64,000 nt of DNA from Variovorax ginsengisoli. Lineage in GTDB: Bacteria > Pseudomonadota > Gammaproteobacteria > Burkholderiales > Burkholderiaceae_C. The position numbers and the translations under genes are program-made. Below the pieces are notes generated by a model, which did no database searches, was not told where the DNA came from, and was given only the letters and a program-made list of their open reading frames with translations. The DNA lies in assembly GCF_030811835.1 (NCBI RefSeq), contig NZ_JAUSRO010000004.1:248001-312000 (forward strand). The letters run 5' to 3'. The first letter of the stretch is position 1, and every line of letters starts with the position of its first letter. Positions 36,133-44,998 of the stretch are shown here, piece by piece.

Positions 36133-36939
36133 ATGTCCAATCCAGCGTCCGAAATCAGTGCACGTATCGTCGAAGCGGTGATGGCGCGCAAGCTCGCACC
36201 GGGTGCGCGCCTGGGCGAGCAGCAGCTCGCCATGTTGTTCGATTGCAGCCGAACCATCGTGCGCGAAGCGCTCACGCGGCTGGCCGCGCGCGGCATCGTC
36301 ACCGTCAGCGCACGCCGGGGCTGGTTCGTGATCGAACCCTCCGAGGACGAGGCGCGCGAAGCCTTCGAAGCCCGCCGCGTGATCGAGGTCGGCCTGATCC
36401 GCAGTGCGGCCGGCGGCATCGACAAGCAGGCGCTGCGCAAGCTCAAGACCCATCTGCAGCAGGAGAAAGCAGCCATCAAGGACACCGACGTCGGTGCACG
36501 CAGCTTTCTGCTGGGTGACTTCCACGTCTGCCTGGCCGAATGCCTGGGCAACACGCTGCTGGCAGACACGCTGCGCGACTTCACCGCGCGCACCACGTTG
36601 ATCGCGATGCTCTACCAGAGCACGCATGACGCCGCCCAGTCGTGCGATGACCACGTGAAGATCGTCGAGGCGCTCGCGCGCGGCGATGCCGCCGAGGCCG
36701 AGGCGCTCATGGCCGCCCACATCGGCACCGTGCAGTCGGCGCTGCGCCTGCAGGTGCACACCGATCCGCTCGCCCAGCTGCGGGACGCGCTCGCACCGCT
36801 TCAGACCGCACCGCGCGCGGACAAGACTGCGGCACAAGACTTGCATACAAGTACGGCAAAGCGCCGGTCGCGGAAGGCACCAGCACCCGCATCGGCCACC
36901 CCCGACGAACCATCCACTTATCTAGGAGCTCTGTTATGA
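36133..36939 (+). CDS. GntR-family transcriptional regulator (FadR/FCD type)
   Basis: This 268-aa regulator has an N-terminal winged helix (residues 1-70; LGEQQLAMLFDCSRTIVREAL is split by the recognition helix, then LAARGIVTVSARRGWFV). A C-terminal FCD ligand-binding domain follows (about 75-220) with His and Asp metal-site candidates (FHVCLAE, DDHVKIVEAL, MAAHIGTV). A basic Ala/Pro-rich tail of about 40 residues is unusual. The ATG of the amino-acid binding-protein gene overlaps its stop (ATGA). It therefore probably controls that ABC transporter and itself through the CTTGCATAC(A/C)AG dyads. The ligand is probably the transported amino acid or a product. Confidence 0.92.
   Translation: MSNPASEISARIVEAVMARKLAPGARLGEQQLAMLFDCSRTIVREALTRLAARGIVTVSARRGWFVIEPSEDEAREAFEARRVIEVGLIRSAAGGIDKQALRKLKTHLQQEKAAIKDTDVGARSFLLGDFHVCLAECLGNTLLADTLRDFTARTTLIAMLYQSTHDAAQSCDDHVKIVEALARGDAAEAEALMAAHIGTVQSALRLQVHTDPLAQLRDALAPLQTAPRADKTAAQDLHTSTAKRRSRKAPAPASATPDEPSTYLGALL
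36839..36852 (+). promoter_or_regulatory. Candidate GntR operator inside the regulator's 3' end
   Basis: ACTTGCATACAAGT is a near-perfect dyad: 12 of 14 positions match its own reverse complement. It lies inside the last 90 bases of the GntR gene and 84 bases before the binding-protein ATG. FCD-type GntR sites often have this TTGnATACAA form. Confidence 0.55.
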
Positions 36940-37727
36940 CCTTGTCCAAACGCCACCTCACCCTCGGCCTGGCTTCGCTCGCCCTGTTCACCTGCCTGGG
37001 CGCCCACGCCCAGAACGCACTGGACAACGTCATGAAGTCGCGCACGATCAAGATCGCGGTGCCCACCGACTACCCGCCTTACGGCTCGGTCGACCGGAAC
37101 ATGACGCCCCAGGGCCTGGACATCGAAATGGCACAGCTCATCGCCACCAAGCTGGGCGTCAAGGTCGAACTGGTGCCCGTGACCAGCGCCAACCGCATTC
37201 CGTACCTGCAGACCAAGAAGGCCGACCTCGTGATCTCCACGCTCGGCAAGAACGCCGAGCGCGAGAAGGTCATCGACTTCTCGTCGGCCTACGCGCCCTT
37301 CTTCCAGGCCGTGTACGCCGCCAAGAGCATGAAGCTCGCGAGCTTCGCGGACATGGCTGGCAAGACGGTCGCCGTGACGCGCGGCGCCATGGAAGACCAG
37401 GAACTCAACAAGGTGGCACCGCCGAACGTCGACTATCGCCGCTTCGAGGACAACAACGCGACCATCGCCGCCTTCGTGGCGGGCCAGACGCAGACGATTG
37501 CCACCAGTGCAGCCGTGGCCGGCGACATGCTCGCCAAGAACCCGAAGGTCAGCGCCGAGTTCAAGCTGCTGCTCAAGGACAGCCCGTGCTTCGTGGGCAT
37601 TGCGAAGAACGAGACGGCCCTCAAGGCCAAGGTCAACGAGATCATCGCCGCCGCCAAGAAGGACGGCACGCTCGACAAGATGTCGGTGAAGTGGCTGGGC
37701 AAGGCCGCCGGCGATCTGCCGGTCTGA
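36936..37727 (+). CDS. Polar amino-acid ABC substrate-binding protein (family 3)
   Basis: This 263-aa periplasmic protein has a signal peptide (residues 1-25, ending AHAQ). The family 3 fold starts RTIKIAVPTDYPPYGSVD, then PQGLDIEMAQLIATKLG, ADLVISTLGKNAEREKVIDFS and KTVAVTRGAMEDQ. Family members bind polar amino acids such as His, Arg, Lys, Gln or cystine. AGGAG lies 6-7 bases before the ATG, which overlaps the GntR stop. It begins a complete importer with two permeases and an ATPase, all on the same strand. Confidence 0.93.
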   Translation: MTLSKRHLTLGLASLALFTCLGAHAQNALDNVMKSRTIKIAVPTDYPPYGSVDRNMTPQGLDIEMAQLIATKLGVKVELVPVTSANRIPYLQTKKADLVISTLGKNAEREKVIDFSSAYAPFFQAVYAAKSMKLASFADMAGKTVAVTRGAMEDQELNKVAPPNVDYRRFEDNNATIAAFVAGQTQTIATSAAVAGDMLAKNPKVSAEFKLLLKDSPCFVGIAKNETALKAKVNEIIAAAKKDGTLDKMSVKWLGKAAGDLPV

Positions 37728-37752
37728 GCCCTTCCCGAAGCGGAGAACCCAG

Positions 37753-38409
37753 ATGGAATTCGACTTCGGCGCCGTGCTGGTCGATTGGCCGCTGCTCGCC
37801 AAAGGCGTGGCATGGACCATCGGCCTGACGGCGATCGCCACGCTCATCGGCATGGCCGTGGGCGTGGCCTGCGCGTGGGCGCGCACCAGTGGCGGGCTGG
37901 TGCTGCGCTGGGTCGTGGGCACCTACGTGGAGCTGATCCGCAACACGCCCTTCATCGTGCAGCTGTTCTTCATTTTCTTCGGGCTGCCGGCCGCGGGCGT
38001 CAAGCTCACGCCCGAGACGGCCTCGATCATCGCGATGGTGGCGAACCTGGGTGCCTATTCCACCGAGATCATCCGTGCGGGCATCGAGGCAACGCCCAAG
38101 GGCCAGATCGAAGCCGCAGTGAGCCTGGCGCTCAACAAGATGCAGGTATTCATGCGCGTGGTGCTGCCGCCTGCATTGAAGAAGGTGTGGCCGTCGATGG
38201 TCAGCCAGATCATCATCGTGATGCTGGGTTCGGCCGTGTGCGGCCAGATCTCGGTGGAAGAACTGAGCTACGCCGCCAACCTGATCCAGAGCCGCAACTT
38301 CCGTGCGTTCGAGGCCTTCATCATCGCCACGCTCATCTACCTGGCGCTGTCGGTCGGCTTGCGCCGGCTGCTGAACTGGGCAGGTCCGCGCTTTTTCTTC
38401 GGCCGCTGA
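37753..38409 (+). CDS. Polar amino-acid ABC permease 1 (HisM/GlnP type)
   Basis: This 218-aa inner-membrane permease has about five spans and the EAA loop EAAVSLALNKMQVFMRVVLP that meets the ATPase. TYVELIRNTPFIVQLFFIFFG is the family's conserved N-terminal loop. GGAGAA lies 6 bases before the ATG. It pairs with the second permease 16 bases downstream to make the channel of the importer fed by the 36936-37727 binding protein. Confidence 0.93.
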   Translation: MEFDFGAVLVDWPLLAKGVAWTIGLTAIATLIGMAVGVACAWARTSGGLVLRWVVGTYVELIRNTPFIVQLFFIFFGLPAAGVKLTPETASIIAMVANLGAYSTEIIRAGIEATPKGQIEAAVSLALNKMQVFMRVVLPPALKKVWPSMVSQIIIVMLGSAVCGQISVEELSYAANLIQSRNFRAFEAFIIATLIYLALSVGLRRLLNWAGPRFFFGR

Positions 38410-38425
38410 CCCAGGGAGCACACGA

Positions 38426-39079
38426 ATGACCGATTTCTCCCTCTGGGACATTTTGCGCAACCTGCTGCTGGCGCTGCGCTGGACCGTCGTGCTGTCGCTC
38501 ATCGCCTTCGTCGGCGGCGGGCTGGTGGGTGCGCTGCTGCTCTTCCTGCGGCTGCGTGCGGGCAAGGCGCTCGACCGGGCCATCGGGCTGTATGTGCAGC
38601 TTTTTCAGGGCACGCCGCTGCTGATGCAGCTGTTCCTGGCCTACTTCGGCATCGCGCTGCTGGGCGTGGACGTGTCGCCGTGGACGGCAGCCACGGTCGC
38701 GCTCACGCTCTACACGAGCGCCTTCCTCACGGAAATCTGGCGCGGCTGCGTGGCCTCCATTCCCAAGGGGCAATGGGAGGCTTCGGGCAGCCTGGCTCTG
38801 AGCTTTGGCGAGCAGATGCGCCACGTGATCCTGCCCCAGGCCGTGACCATCGCCACCGCACCCACCGTCGGCTTCCTGGTTCAGGTGGTCAAGGGCACCG
38901 CGCTGGCGTCGGTGATCGGCTTCGTGGAACTCACCAAGGCCGGCAGCATGATCTCCAATGCCACCTTCCAGCCCTTCGTGGTCTTCAGTTGCGTGGCACT
39001 GCTCTACTTTGCGCTGTGCTTCCCGATCAGCCTTTACGCCAAGCATCTCGAAAGGAAAGTCAATGTCCACCGTCGTTGA
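38426..39079 (+). CDS. Polar amino-acid ABC permease 2 (HisQ/GlnP type)
   Basis: This 217-aa inner-membrane permease has conserved IGLYVQLFQGTPLLMQLF near residue 60 and the EAA loop EASGSLALSFGEQMRHVILP near 115-135. GGGAG lies about 8 bases before the ATG. It is only moderately similar to permease 1, so the channel is a heterodimer. Its last 17 bases overlap the start of the ATPase gene. Confidence 0.93.
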   Translation: MTDFSLWDILRNLLLALRWTVVLSLIAFVGGGLVGALLLFLRLRAGKALDRAIGLYVQLFQGTPLLMQLFLAYFGIALLGVDVSPWTAATVALTLYTSAFLTEIWRGCVASIPKGQWEASGSLALSFGEQMRHVILPQAVTIATAPTVGFLVQVVKGTALASVIGFVELTKAGSMISNATFQPFVVFSCVALLYFALCFPISLYAKHLERKVNVHRR

Positions 39080-39848
39080 ACCGCAGGCGCCGGCCGTCGC
39101 CGGCACCTTCGCACCGCCCATCGTCCAGATCACCGCGTTGCGCAAGTCCTATGGCACCAACGAAGTGCTCAAGGGCATCGACCTGACCGTCAAGCGAGGC
39201 GAGGTCATTGCCATCATCGGCAAGAGCGGCTCGGGCAAGAGCACGCTGCTGCGCTGCATCAACGGCCTGGAAGTCTTCCAGGAAGGTTCGCTCACCGTCG
39301 ACAACAAGCCGCTGCTGCACGAGAGCGCCATGGCCATGCGCGAACTGCGCCAGCGCGTGGGCATGATCTTCCAGGGCTTCAACCTGTTCCCGCATCTCAC
39401 CGTCGGCAAGAACGTCATGCTGGCGCCCACGCTGGTGAAAAAACGCGGCGCGGCTGAGACGGCCTCGCAGGCGCGCAAGCTGCTGCACCGCGTCGGGCTG
39501 GCCGAGAAGTTCGACGCCATGCCCGACCAACTGTCGGGCGGCCAACAGCAGCGCGTGGCGATCGCGCGTGCGCTGGCCATGGAACCTGCCGTGCTGCTGT
39601 GCGACGAAATCACCTCTGCGCTCGACCCCGAACTGGTGGGCGAGGTGCTGCGCGTGGTCGAGTCGCTGGCCGACGAGGGGATGACGCTGCTGATGGTCAC
39701 GCACGAAATGAGCTTCGCGCGCAAGGTCAGCGACCGCGTGATCTTCATGCACCAGGGCCGCGTGCACGAGATGGGCCCGCCGGCCGACCTCTTCGGCAAT
39801 CCGCAGACGCCGGAACTCAAGCAGTTCCTGTCGTCGTTGCACGACTGA
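39063..39848 (+). CDS. Polar amino-acid ABC ATPase (GlnQ/HisP type)
   Basis: This 261-aa ATPase has Walker A GKSGSGKST, Q-loop MIFQGFNLFPHLT, signature LSGGQQQRVAIARAL, Walker B AVLLCDEITSALD and H-loop MVTHEMSF. The DEITSALDPEL form is usual for amino-acid importers. It starts inside the second permease gene with AAAGGAAAG upstream. It completes the importer and is the last gene of the GntR-headed set. The Tsx-like gene converges on it 45 bp away. Confidence 0.95.
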   Translation: MSTVVEPQAPAVAGTFAPPIVQITALRKSYGTNEVLKGIDLTVKRGEVIAIIGKSGSGKSTLLRCINGLEVFQEGSLTVDNKPLLHESAMAMRELRQRVGMIFQGFNLFPHLTVGKNVMLAPTLVKKRGAAETASQARKLLHRVGLAEKFDAMPDQLSGGQQQRVAIARALAMEPAVLLCDEITSALDPELVGEVLRVVESLADEGMTLLMVTHEMSFARKVSDRVIFMHQGRVHEMGPPADLFGNPQTPELKQFLSSLHD

Positions 39849-39893
39849 AGCCCAGCGTCGCGCGCGCCCCAGGGTCACCTGAGGCGCCGCCGA

Positions 39894-40709
39894 TCAGAAG
39901 TGAATGTCGGCGCGCAGCATGGGCGTCTTGGCCAGCGAGCCGGCCACGCTCGACGGGTTGCCGAACTTGTTGCGCCAGTACTGGTAACCCACGCCCACGC
40001 GGAACGCGTTCTTGCCCCAGCCCATCGGCGTGCCCACGTCGTACCAGAGCGCCGCATCGATGTTGGTTTCGGGCGCGGTCGGCCCGCCGTACTCGTTGGT
40101 GCCCTTGGACGCGATGTAGTTCATGAAGCCTTCGAACGAAAAGCCACGCCCGATCGGAATGCCCCAGGCGAGGTTGAGCATCGGATGCGTGTCGTAGGTG
40201 TAGCGTTCGGTCACGCCCACCGGACGATTGCTTTCGCGCAGCAGCAACAGGCTCGCGTTGAGGAAGCCCGGCACGTCCATCATGAGCGTCGGGCCGACCA
40301 CCAGCATCTGCTTTCTCGATGCGTAGCCAGGGTCATTCTTGGTGTTCCAGTCGAAGCCCGCGGTCAGCCCCAGGCCGCGCACGGGGCCGAACTTGAAGTC
40401 CTTGCCGGTTACTTTGCCGAGGTCGAGCGTGTGGCGGTAGACCACATAGGCTTCCTGCGCATTGCTGTCGGTCCCGTCGGAATTGAGCAGATCGACGTTG
40501 AAGAAGTTCGTGCCGTACTGGTAGCCGTTGGAATAGGTGAAGTTGAGGATGTTCTTGCTGATGTCGCGGCCGTTGTAGGGCTCCTGGAACTGGGTTCCGT
40601 AGCGATAGCCGATGGAGGCGTCGCTCCATTCGACCGCGTGAGCGAACGGCAGGCCTGCGGTCAGGGCAATGGCAGCCAAGGCGCGCGCGGCGCCGGATCT
40701 GAATTTCAT
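39894..40709 (-). CDS. Tsx-like outer-membrane channel protein
   Basis: This 271-aa outer-membrane beta-barrel has a signal peptide (residues 1-25, ALPFAHA-like cut before VEWSD). VEWSDASIGYRYGTQFQEP opens the nucleoside-specific channel (Tsx/OmpK) family domain. The alternating pattern runs through YTYDTHPMLNLAWGIP and ends in LRADIHF, with the C-terminal Phe used for barrel insertion. Nucleoside or other small-solute uptake is possible. The ATG at 40709 is the start of the signal peptide, so the long frame to 40943 is not used. Confidence 0.87.
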   Translation of the reverse strand: MKFRSGAARALAAIALTAGLPFAHAVEWSDASIGYRYGTQFQEPYNGRDISKNILNFTYSNGYQYGTNFFNVDLLNSDGTDSNAQEAYVVYRHTLDLGKVTGKDFKFGPVRGLGLTAGFDWNTKNDPGYASRKQMLVVGPTLMMDVPGFLNASLLLLRESNRPVGVTERYTYDTHPMLNLAWGIPIGRGFSFEGFMNYIASKGTNEYGGPTAPETNIDAALWYDVGTPMGWGKNAFRVGVGYQYWRNKFGNPSSVAGSLAKTPMLRADIHF

Positions 40710-40924
40710 GGGGTTCTTTGTGTTGGGTTGAAATCGAGTTCCTTGCCGACGGGCCCTGTCTCCAACCCTCTTCGCTTCTTTGCTGCGCACCCATCGGCTG
40801 CCACTGCATCCTTTCGTTTGCAACGACGTGCGTCCTCTTGCAACATCTGTGCCGGAATGTCTGCGCCCGTGGGGGCCGTGCGCGGGGGTGGGGAACGAAC
40901 CACGTGTGGCAAGCTCCCAGCGAT

Positions 40925-41512
40925 ATGACTCCACGCTCGACATCGCCCCTCCTGCCTTCGCGCCGTGCCACGCTGCTCGCGCTCGCCGGCATCGCCCTGG
41001 TGCAGGCGCCGCTGGCCGCCCGGGCGGGCTTCAACTTTTTCACCAGCGAGTACACCGTCAGCCGAGAGGAACTGCAGGCGCAGGTGGTGCGGCATTTTCC
41101 AGTGAGCCAGCGCTACGCGCAGATCTTCACGGTGAATCTGCGGGAGCCGCAACTGTCGCTCGATGCCGCGAACAACCGCGCGGCCATCACCGCGCTGATG
41201 ACCATCGGCAGCGCGCTGCTGCAGCCTTCGTCCGTGGAGGGCGTGGTGTCGGTCAGCAGCGCCTTGCGCTACGACGCCGCCACCCGCGCGTTGCGGCTCG
41301 ACAACCCGAAGGCCGACCGGCTCGAACTGCAGGGCATGACCGGACGCGACGCCGAGCGGCTCCAGCAGATCGGCGGCCTCGTCGCGCAGGAACTGCTGCG
41401 CGACTATGCGCTGCGCACCTTCACGGCCGAGGAACTCACGGTCGGACGCAAGACCTACGAGATCGGCGACATCACGGTGCAGCAACGCGACATCAAGGTG
41501 CAGCTCAAATGA
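40925..41512 (+). CDS. DUF1439 family exported protein (YceB-like)
   Basis: This 195-aa protein starts MTPRSTSPLLPSRRATLLAL. The SRRATLL stretch followed by a hydrophobic core resembles a twin-arginine signal, with a cut likely after ARA. The mature part (EYTVSREELQAQVVRHFPVSQRYAQ split at Gln) is typical of DUF1439, a tubular lipid-binding-like fold found in envelope proteins such as YceB. There is no lipobox cysteine. The function is unknown. No strong ribosome binding site is visible. It is followed by the P1 peptidase gene 56 bases later. Confidence 0.83.
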   Translation: MTPRSTSPLLPSRRATLLALAGIALVQAPLAARAGFNFFTSEYTVSREELQAQVVRHFPVSQRYAQIFTVNLREPQLSLDAANNRAAITALMTIGSALLQPSSVEGVVSVSSALRYDAATRALRLDNPKADRLELQGMTGRDAERLQQIGGLVAQELLRDYALRTFTAEELTVGRKTYEIGDITVQQRDIKVQLK

Positions 41513-41568
41513 AGCGCCGAGGGCCGGGAGCGGTCTCATAATCGGCCGCCATCTCCAACGAATCGATC

Positions 41569-42603
41569 GTGCCCTCCTTGTCTTCCTCTTCCTCCCCGTC
41601 CCCGTCCCCCAGCGGTGCCATCACCGACGTCGCCGGCATTGAAGTCGGTCATTTCAACGACACGCGTCGGCCGACCGGCTGCACCGTCATCCTCACGCGC
41701 GATGGCGCGGTCGGCGGCGTGGACGTGCGCGGTGCCGCGCCCGGCACGCGGGAGACCGACCTGCTCGCGCCCGGCAACCTCGTGCAGCAAGTGCACGGCA
41801 TCATGCTGGCCGGCGGCAGCGCGTGGGGGCTGGCGGCCACCGAAGGCGCCATGCGCTGGCTCGAAGAGCGCGGCGTGGGCATGGACGTGCGCTTCGGCAC
41901 CTTGCCCATCGTGCCGTCGGCCGTGCTGTTCGACCTGCCGATGGGCGACGCCCGCTTTCGTCCCGACGCCGCTTCGGGCTATGCCGCCTGCGAAGCGGCG
42001 TCGACCGCGCCACCGGCCGAAGGCAACGTGGGCGCCGGCGCCGGTGCGCTGGTGGGCAAGCTCTTCGGCGTCGACCGCGCGATGAAGGGCGGCATCGGCA
42101 CCGCCTCGATCACCGTCGGCGGCATCACCGTCGGCGCGCTGATCGCCTGCAATGCGCTGGGCGACGTGATCGACCCCGACACGGCCCAGGTCGTCGCCGG
42201 CGCGCGCACGGCCGATGGCCTGCGGCTGCTCGACACCCGCCGCGCGCTGATGCGCGGCGAGCTGACCAAGCCACTGCTCGCGGGCACCAACACCACCATC
42301 GGCGTGGTCGCGACCGACGCCGTGCTGACCAAGGTGCAGGCCAACCGCCTGGCCATGACGGCGCACGACGGCCTGGCACGCAGCATCAACCCGGTGCACA
42401 CCATGAGCGACGGCGACACGTTGTTCGCACTTGCCACCGGCCACGTGCCGCTGTCGGACGCCACACCGGGCATGACCGTGCTGTGCGCGCTGGCCGCCGA
42501 GGTCGTGGCGCAGGCCACGGTGCGTGCAGTGCGCGCGGCGCGCAGCGTGTCCGTGGGCGACCTGCACATTCCCTGCGCGGGCGACCTGGCCGCCCGCGGC
42601 TGA
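41569..42603 (+). CDS. P1-family (DmpA/aminopeptidase-type) peptidase
   Basis: This 344-aa protein belongs to the P1 family of self-processing N-terminal nucleophile peptidases. ITDVAGIEVGHFNDTRRPTG is the family's N-terminal motif, and GGSAWGLAATEGAMRWLEE follows. The self-cleavage site is AGTNTTIGVVATDA, where a Thr after Asn becomes the nucleophile. The start is taken as GTG 41569 and is followed by a Ser/Pro-rich stretch coded by repeated TCC and CCC triplets. A start further downstream would remove that low-complexity tract but no suitable ATG is present. Likely activities are aminopeptidase or amidase. It has no signal peptide. Confidence 0.88.
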   Translation: MPSLSSSSSPSPSPSGAITDVAGIEVGHFNDTRRPTGCTVILTRDGAVGGVDVRGAAPGTRETDLLAPGNLVQQVHGIMLAGGSAWGLAATEGAMRWLEERGVGMDVRFGTLPIVPSAVLFDLPMGDARFRPDAASGYAACEAASTAPPAEGNVGAGAGALVGKLFGVDRAMKGGIGTASITVGGITVGALIACNALGDVIDPDTAQVVAGARTADGLRLLDTRRALMRGELTKPLLAGTNTTIGVVATDAVLTKVQANRLAMTAHDGLARSINPVHTMSDGDTLFALATGHVPLSDATPGMTVLCALAAEVVAQATVRAVRAARSVSVGDLHIPCAGDLAARG

Positions 42604-42628
42604 GGCCGTTCCCGCCACGGCCGCAGCC

Positions 42629-43969
42629 ATGTCCATGCCCAAGACCCTGAAGCTCGTGCTGCTGTCGATCCGCGACCTCGTGGTCTCGCTCGGTCCGGTG
42701 GTGTTCCTCGTCATCGGCCTGCTGGTGGCAGCGTACTGGTGGCTTGACCCGCAACCGCCCCGGCAGGTGACGCTGGCCACCGGCCCGGCCGGCAGCGCCT
42801 ACGCCGAGTTCGGCAAGCGCTATGCGCAGGCACTGGCCGCCGAAGGCATCACGGTGAACCTGCGACCGACCGAAGGCTCTTCGACGAATCTGCAGTTGCT
42901 CCGCAGCGGCGGCGCCGACGTGGCCTTCGTGCGCGGTGGCAGCGCCGATGCGGTGGTCGACGAGGCGGCGGGCCTGACCTCGCTGGGCAGCCTGTTCTAT
43001 GAGCCGCTGTGGATCTTCTACCGCAGCGACGTCGCACGCCGGATCGACCGCAAGACCGGCACGCTGACGTCGATCGCACAGCTCAAGGGCCTTCGCGTGA
43101 ACGTCGACCGGCCCGGCAGCGGTGTGCCGGAGATCGTTGACAAGATGCTGCGGGCCAATCGCATGGACGGCAGCGCGCTGCAACTGTCCAACCTGGAGCC
43201 GGCACCGGCCACGGAGGCCCTGCGCGCCGGCCTGCTCGATGCCATCGTGCTGGAATCGGCGCCGCAGTCGCCGCTCATCCAGCAGCTGCTGCGGGCCACC
43301 GACATCCAGCTGATGGAAATCGGTCAGGCCGACGCCTACACGCGGCACTTTCCCTTCTTCTCGACCGTGACCTTGCCGCGCGGCGTGATCGACATGGCGC
43401 GCGACCTGCCGCCCGCAGACGTACCCATGCTTGCCGCGACCACCTCGCTGCTGTCGCGCGACGGCACCCATCCGGCCTTGCGCCAATTGTTCGCGCAAAG
43501 CGCGCAGAAGCTGCACAGCGACGCGGGCTGGTTCAACCGGGCGCGCGACTTTCCCAACACACGCACCAGCGAACTGCCGGTGAGCCCGGAGGGCGACCGG
43601 GCCATCAACGGCACGCCGCCTTTCTGGCAACGCTACCTCCCCTTCTGGGCCAGCAACCTGGTCGAGCGCATGTGGCTGGTGCTCGGCGGCCTGCTGGTGC
43701 TCATGCTGCCCTTGAGCCGCGTGGTCCCGCCGCTCTACCAGTTCCGCGTGCGCTCGCGGGTGTTTCGGTGGTACGCACGCCTGAGGGACATCGAGCACCG
43801 GGTCGACGCCGGCGACGACGACCGCCAGGCGCTGGTCGAGGAGCTCGATGCGCTCGACCGCGTGGTCAACAAGGTGGCCGTGCCGCTGTCCTACGCCGAC
43901 GAGCTGTACGCGCTGCGCAACAACATCCATTCCGTGCGCAACCGGCTGCTCGCACCCTCGGCGCCGTAA
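42629..43969 (+). CDS. TAXI-family solute-binding protein with two membrane spans
   Basis: This 446-aa protein has a membrane span at about residues 15-38 (SLGPVVFLVIGLLVAAYWW), then a TAXI-type binding domain: QVTLATGPAGSAYAEFGKRY and VNLRPTEGSSTNLQLLRSG are typical. A second span lies at about 355-375 (LVLGGLLVLMLPLSRVVPP). A cytoplasmic tail of about 65 residues with a charged helix follows (ARLRDIEHRVDAGDDDRQALVEEL is divided by turns). No TRAP membrane subunit lies nearby. This two-span form may sense a ligand or serve a distant transporter. It follows the P1 peptidase by 25 bases. Confidence 0.88.
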   Translation: MSMPKTLKLVLLSIRDLVVSLGPVVFLVIGLLVAAYWWLDPQPPRQVTLATGPAGSAYAEFGKRYAQALAAEGITVNLRPTEGSSTNLQLLRSGGADVAFVRGGSADAVVDEAAGLTSLGSLFYEPLWIFYRSDVARRIDRKTGTLTSIAQLKGLRVNVDRPGSGVPEIVDKMLRANRMDGSALQLSNLEPAPATEALRAGLLDAIVLESAPQSPLIQQLLRATDIQLMEIGQADAYTRHFPFFSTVTLPRGVIDMARDLPPADVPMLAATTSLLSRDGTHPALRQLFAQSAQKLHSDAGWFNRARDFPNTRTSELPVSPEGDRAINGTPPFWQRYLPFWASNLVERMWLVLGGLLVLMLPLSRVVPPLYQFRVRSRVFRWYARLRDIEHRVDAGDDDRQALVEELDALDRVVNKVAVPLSYADELYALRNNIHSVRNRLLAPSAP

Positions 43970-43982
43970 GGGCAGCGCACGT

Positions 43983-44945
43983 TCAATCGACCTTGATGTT
44001 GCTGGCCTTGATAAGCCGACCCCAGCGCTCGCGCTCTGCCTTGACATACGCCGCCATGTCCGCCGGACTGCCCGGCAGGCCTTCGACGCCCAGGGCAAGA
44101 AAGCGGGCCTTGACCGGGGTCGATTCGAGCGCATCGACCAGCGCCTTGTTCAGCCGCGCCACCGTGTCGGCCGACGTTCCAGCGGGCACCGACAGCCCCT
44201 GCCACGCATAGGCCTCATAGCCGGTCAGGCCCTGCTCGGCCAGCGTTGGCACGTCGGGCAGCGTGGCGATGCGCCGGGCGCTCGCCACACCGATGGCCTT
44301 GACCTTGCCGGCGAGGATGAACTGGTTGCCGCTGGCCGTGTCGACCAGCATGAAGGGCACCGAGCCGCCCAGGATGTCCTGCATCGCCGGTGCGGCACCG
44401 CGGTAGGCCACATGCGCCATCGGCAGGCCCGTGCGCTCACGCAGCAACTCGCCTGCCAGATGATGCGGACTACCGACACCTGCGGACGCGTAATTGACGC
44501 CACCGGGCTGCGCCTTGGCCCACGCGAGGAACTCCTTCAGGTTCGTGGCGGGTACCTGCGGACCGACCACCAGCACCAACGGAAATCGCGCCAGCATGCC
44601 AACGGGCGCCAGGTCCTTCTCGGCGTTGTAGCTGAGCTTGGAGAAGAGAAAGGGGTTGGCGGCCAGCGTGGCGAAATCCGCCGTGAGCACGACGTTGCCG
44701 TAGTCCCTGGAACGGGCCGCATAGTCGGCCGCGATGTTGGTCGCAGCGCCAGGCTTGTTGGTGATGACGATCGGCCGGCCCAGGTTTTTGGACATCGTCT
44801 CGGCCGCGATGCGCGCGACCGAGTCGGAGCCGCCGCCCGCCGCGTAGCCGACCACCCATTCGATCGGTTTGTCTTGTGCCTGGGCCAGCAAGCTGGCCGC
44901 CACCAGGGCGAGGCCGGCAATACCGGCGGAGAGAGTGCGAATCAT
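43983..44945 (-). CDS. Bug/TctC-family periplasmic binding protein
   Basis: This 320-aa protein has a signal peptide (MIRTLSAGIAGLALVAASLL, cut at AQAQ). The Bug fold starts PIEWVVGYAAGGGSDSVAR, then GRPIVITNKPGAATNIA, and GVNYASAGVGSPHHLAGEL. Such proteins are very numerous in Burkholderiales and bind carboxylates or aromatic acids for tripartite transporters. No TctA/TctB is present. It is the last gene of the MBL - hydroxylase - DUF2783 set, so it may deliver or sense that pathway's substrate. Confidence 0.93.
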   Translation of the reverse strand: MIRTLSAGIAGLALVAASLLAQAQDKPIEWVVGYAAGGGSDSVARIAAETMSKNLGRPIVITNKPGAATNIAADYAARSRDYGNVVLTADFATLAANPFLFSKLSYNAEKDLAPVGMLARFPLVLVVGPQVPATNLKEFLAWAKAQPGGVNYASAGVGSPHHLAGELLRERTGLPMAHVAYRGAAPAMQDILGGSVPFMLVDTASGNQFILAGKVKAIGVASARRIATLPDVPTLAEQGLTGYEAYAWQGLSVPAGTSADTVARLNKALVDALESTPVKARFLALGVEGLPGSPADMAAYVKAERERWGRLIKASNIKVD

Positions 44946-44998
44946 GGATGGGTCTGCGTTGTTGTGTGTTTCGAGAGGAATGAGACGGTGCGCGCGGC

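Noticed and set aside
33196..36939. Open frame of 1247 codons on the plus strand
   Set aside because: It runs out of frame through ndh and antisense to the acyl-CoA ligase, and only its last 268 codons (GntR) are coding. The rest has no conserved sequence and arises from high GC.
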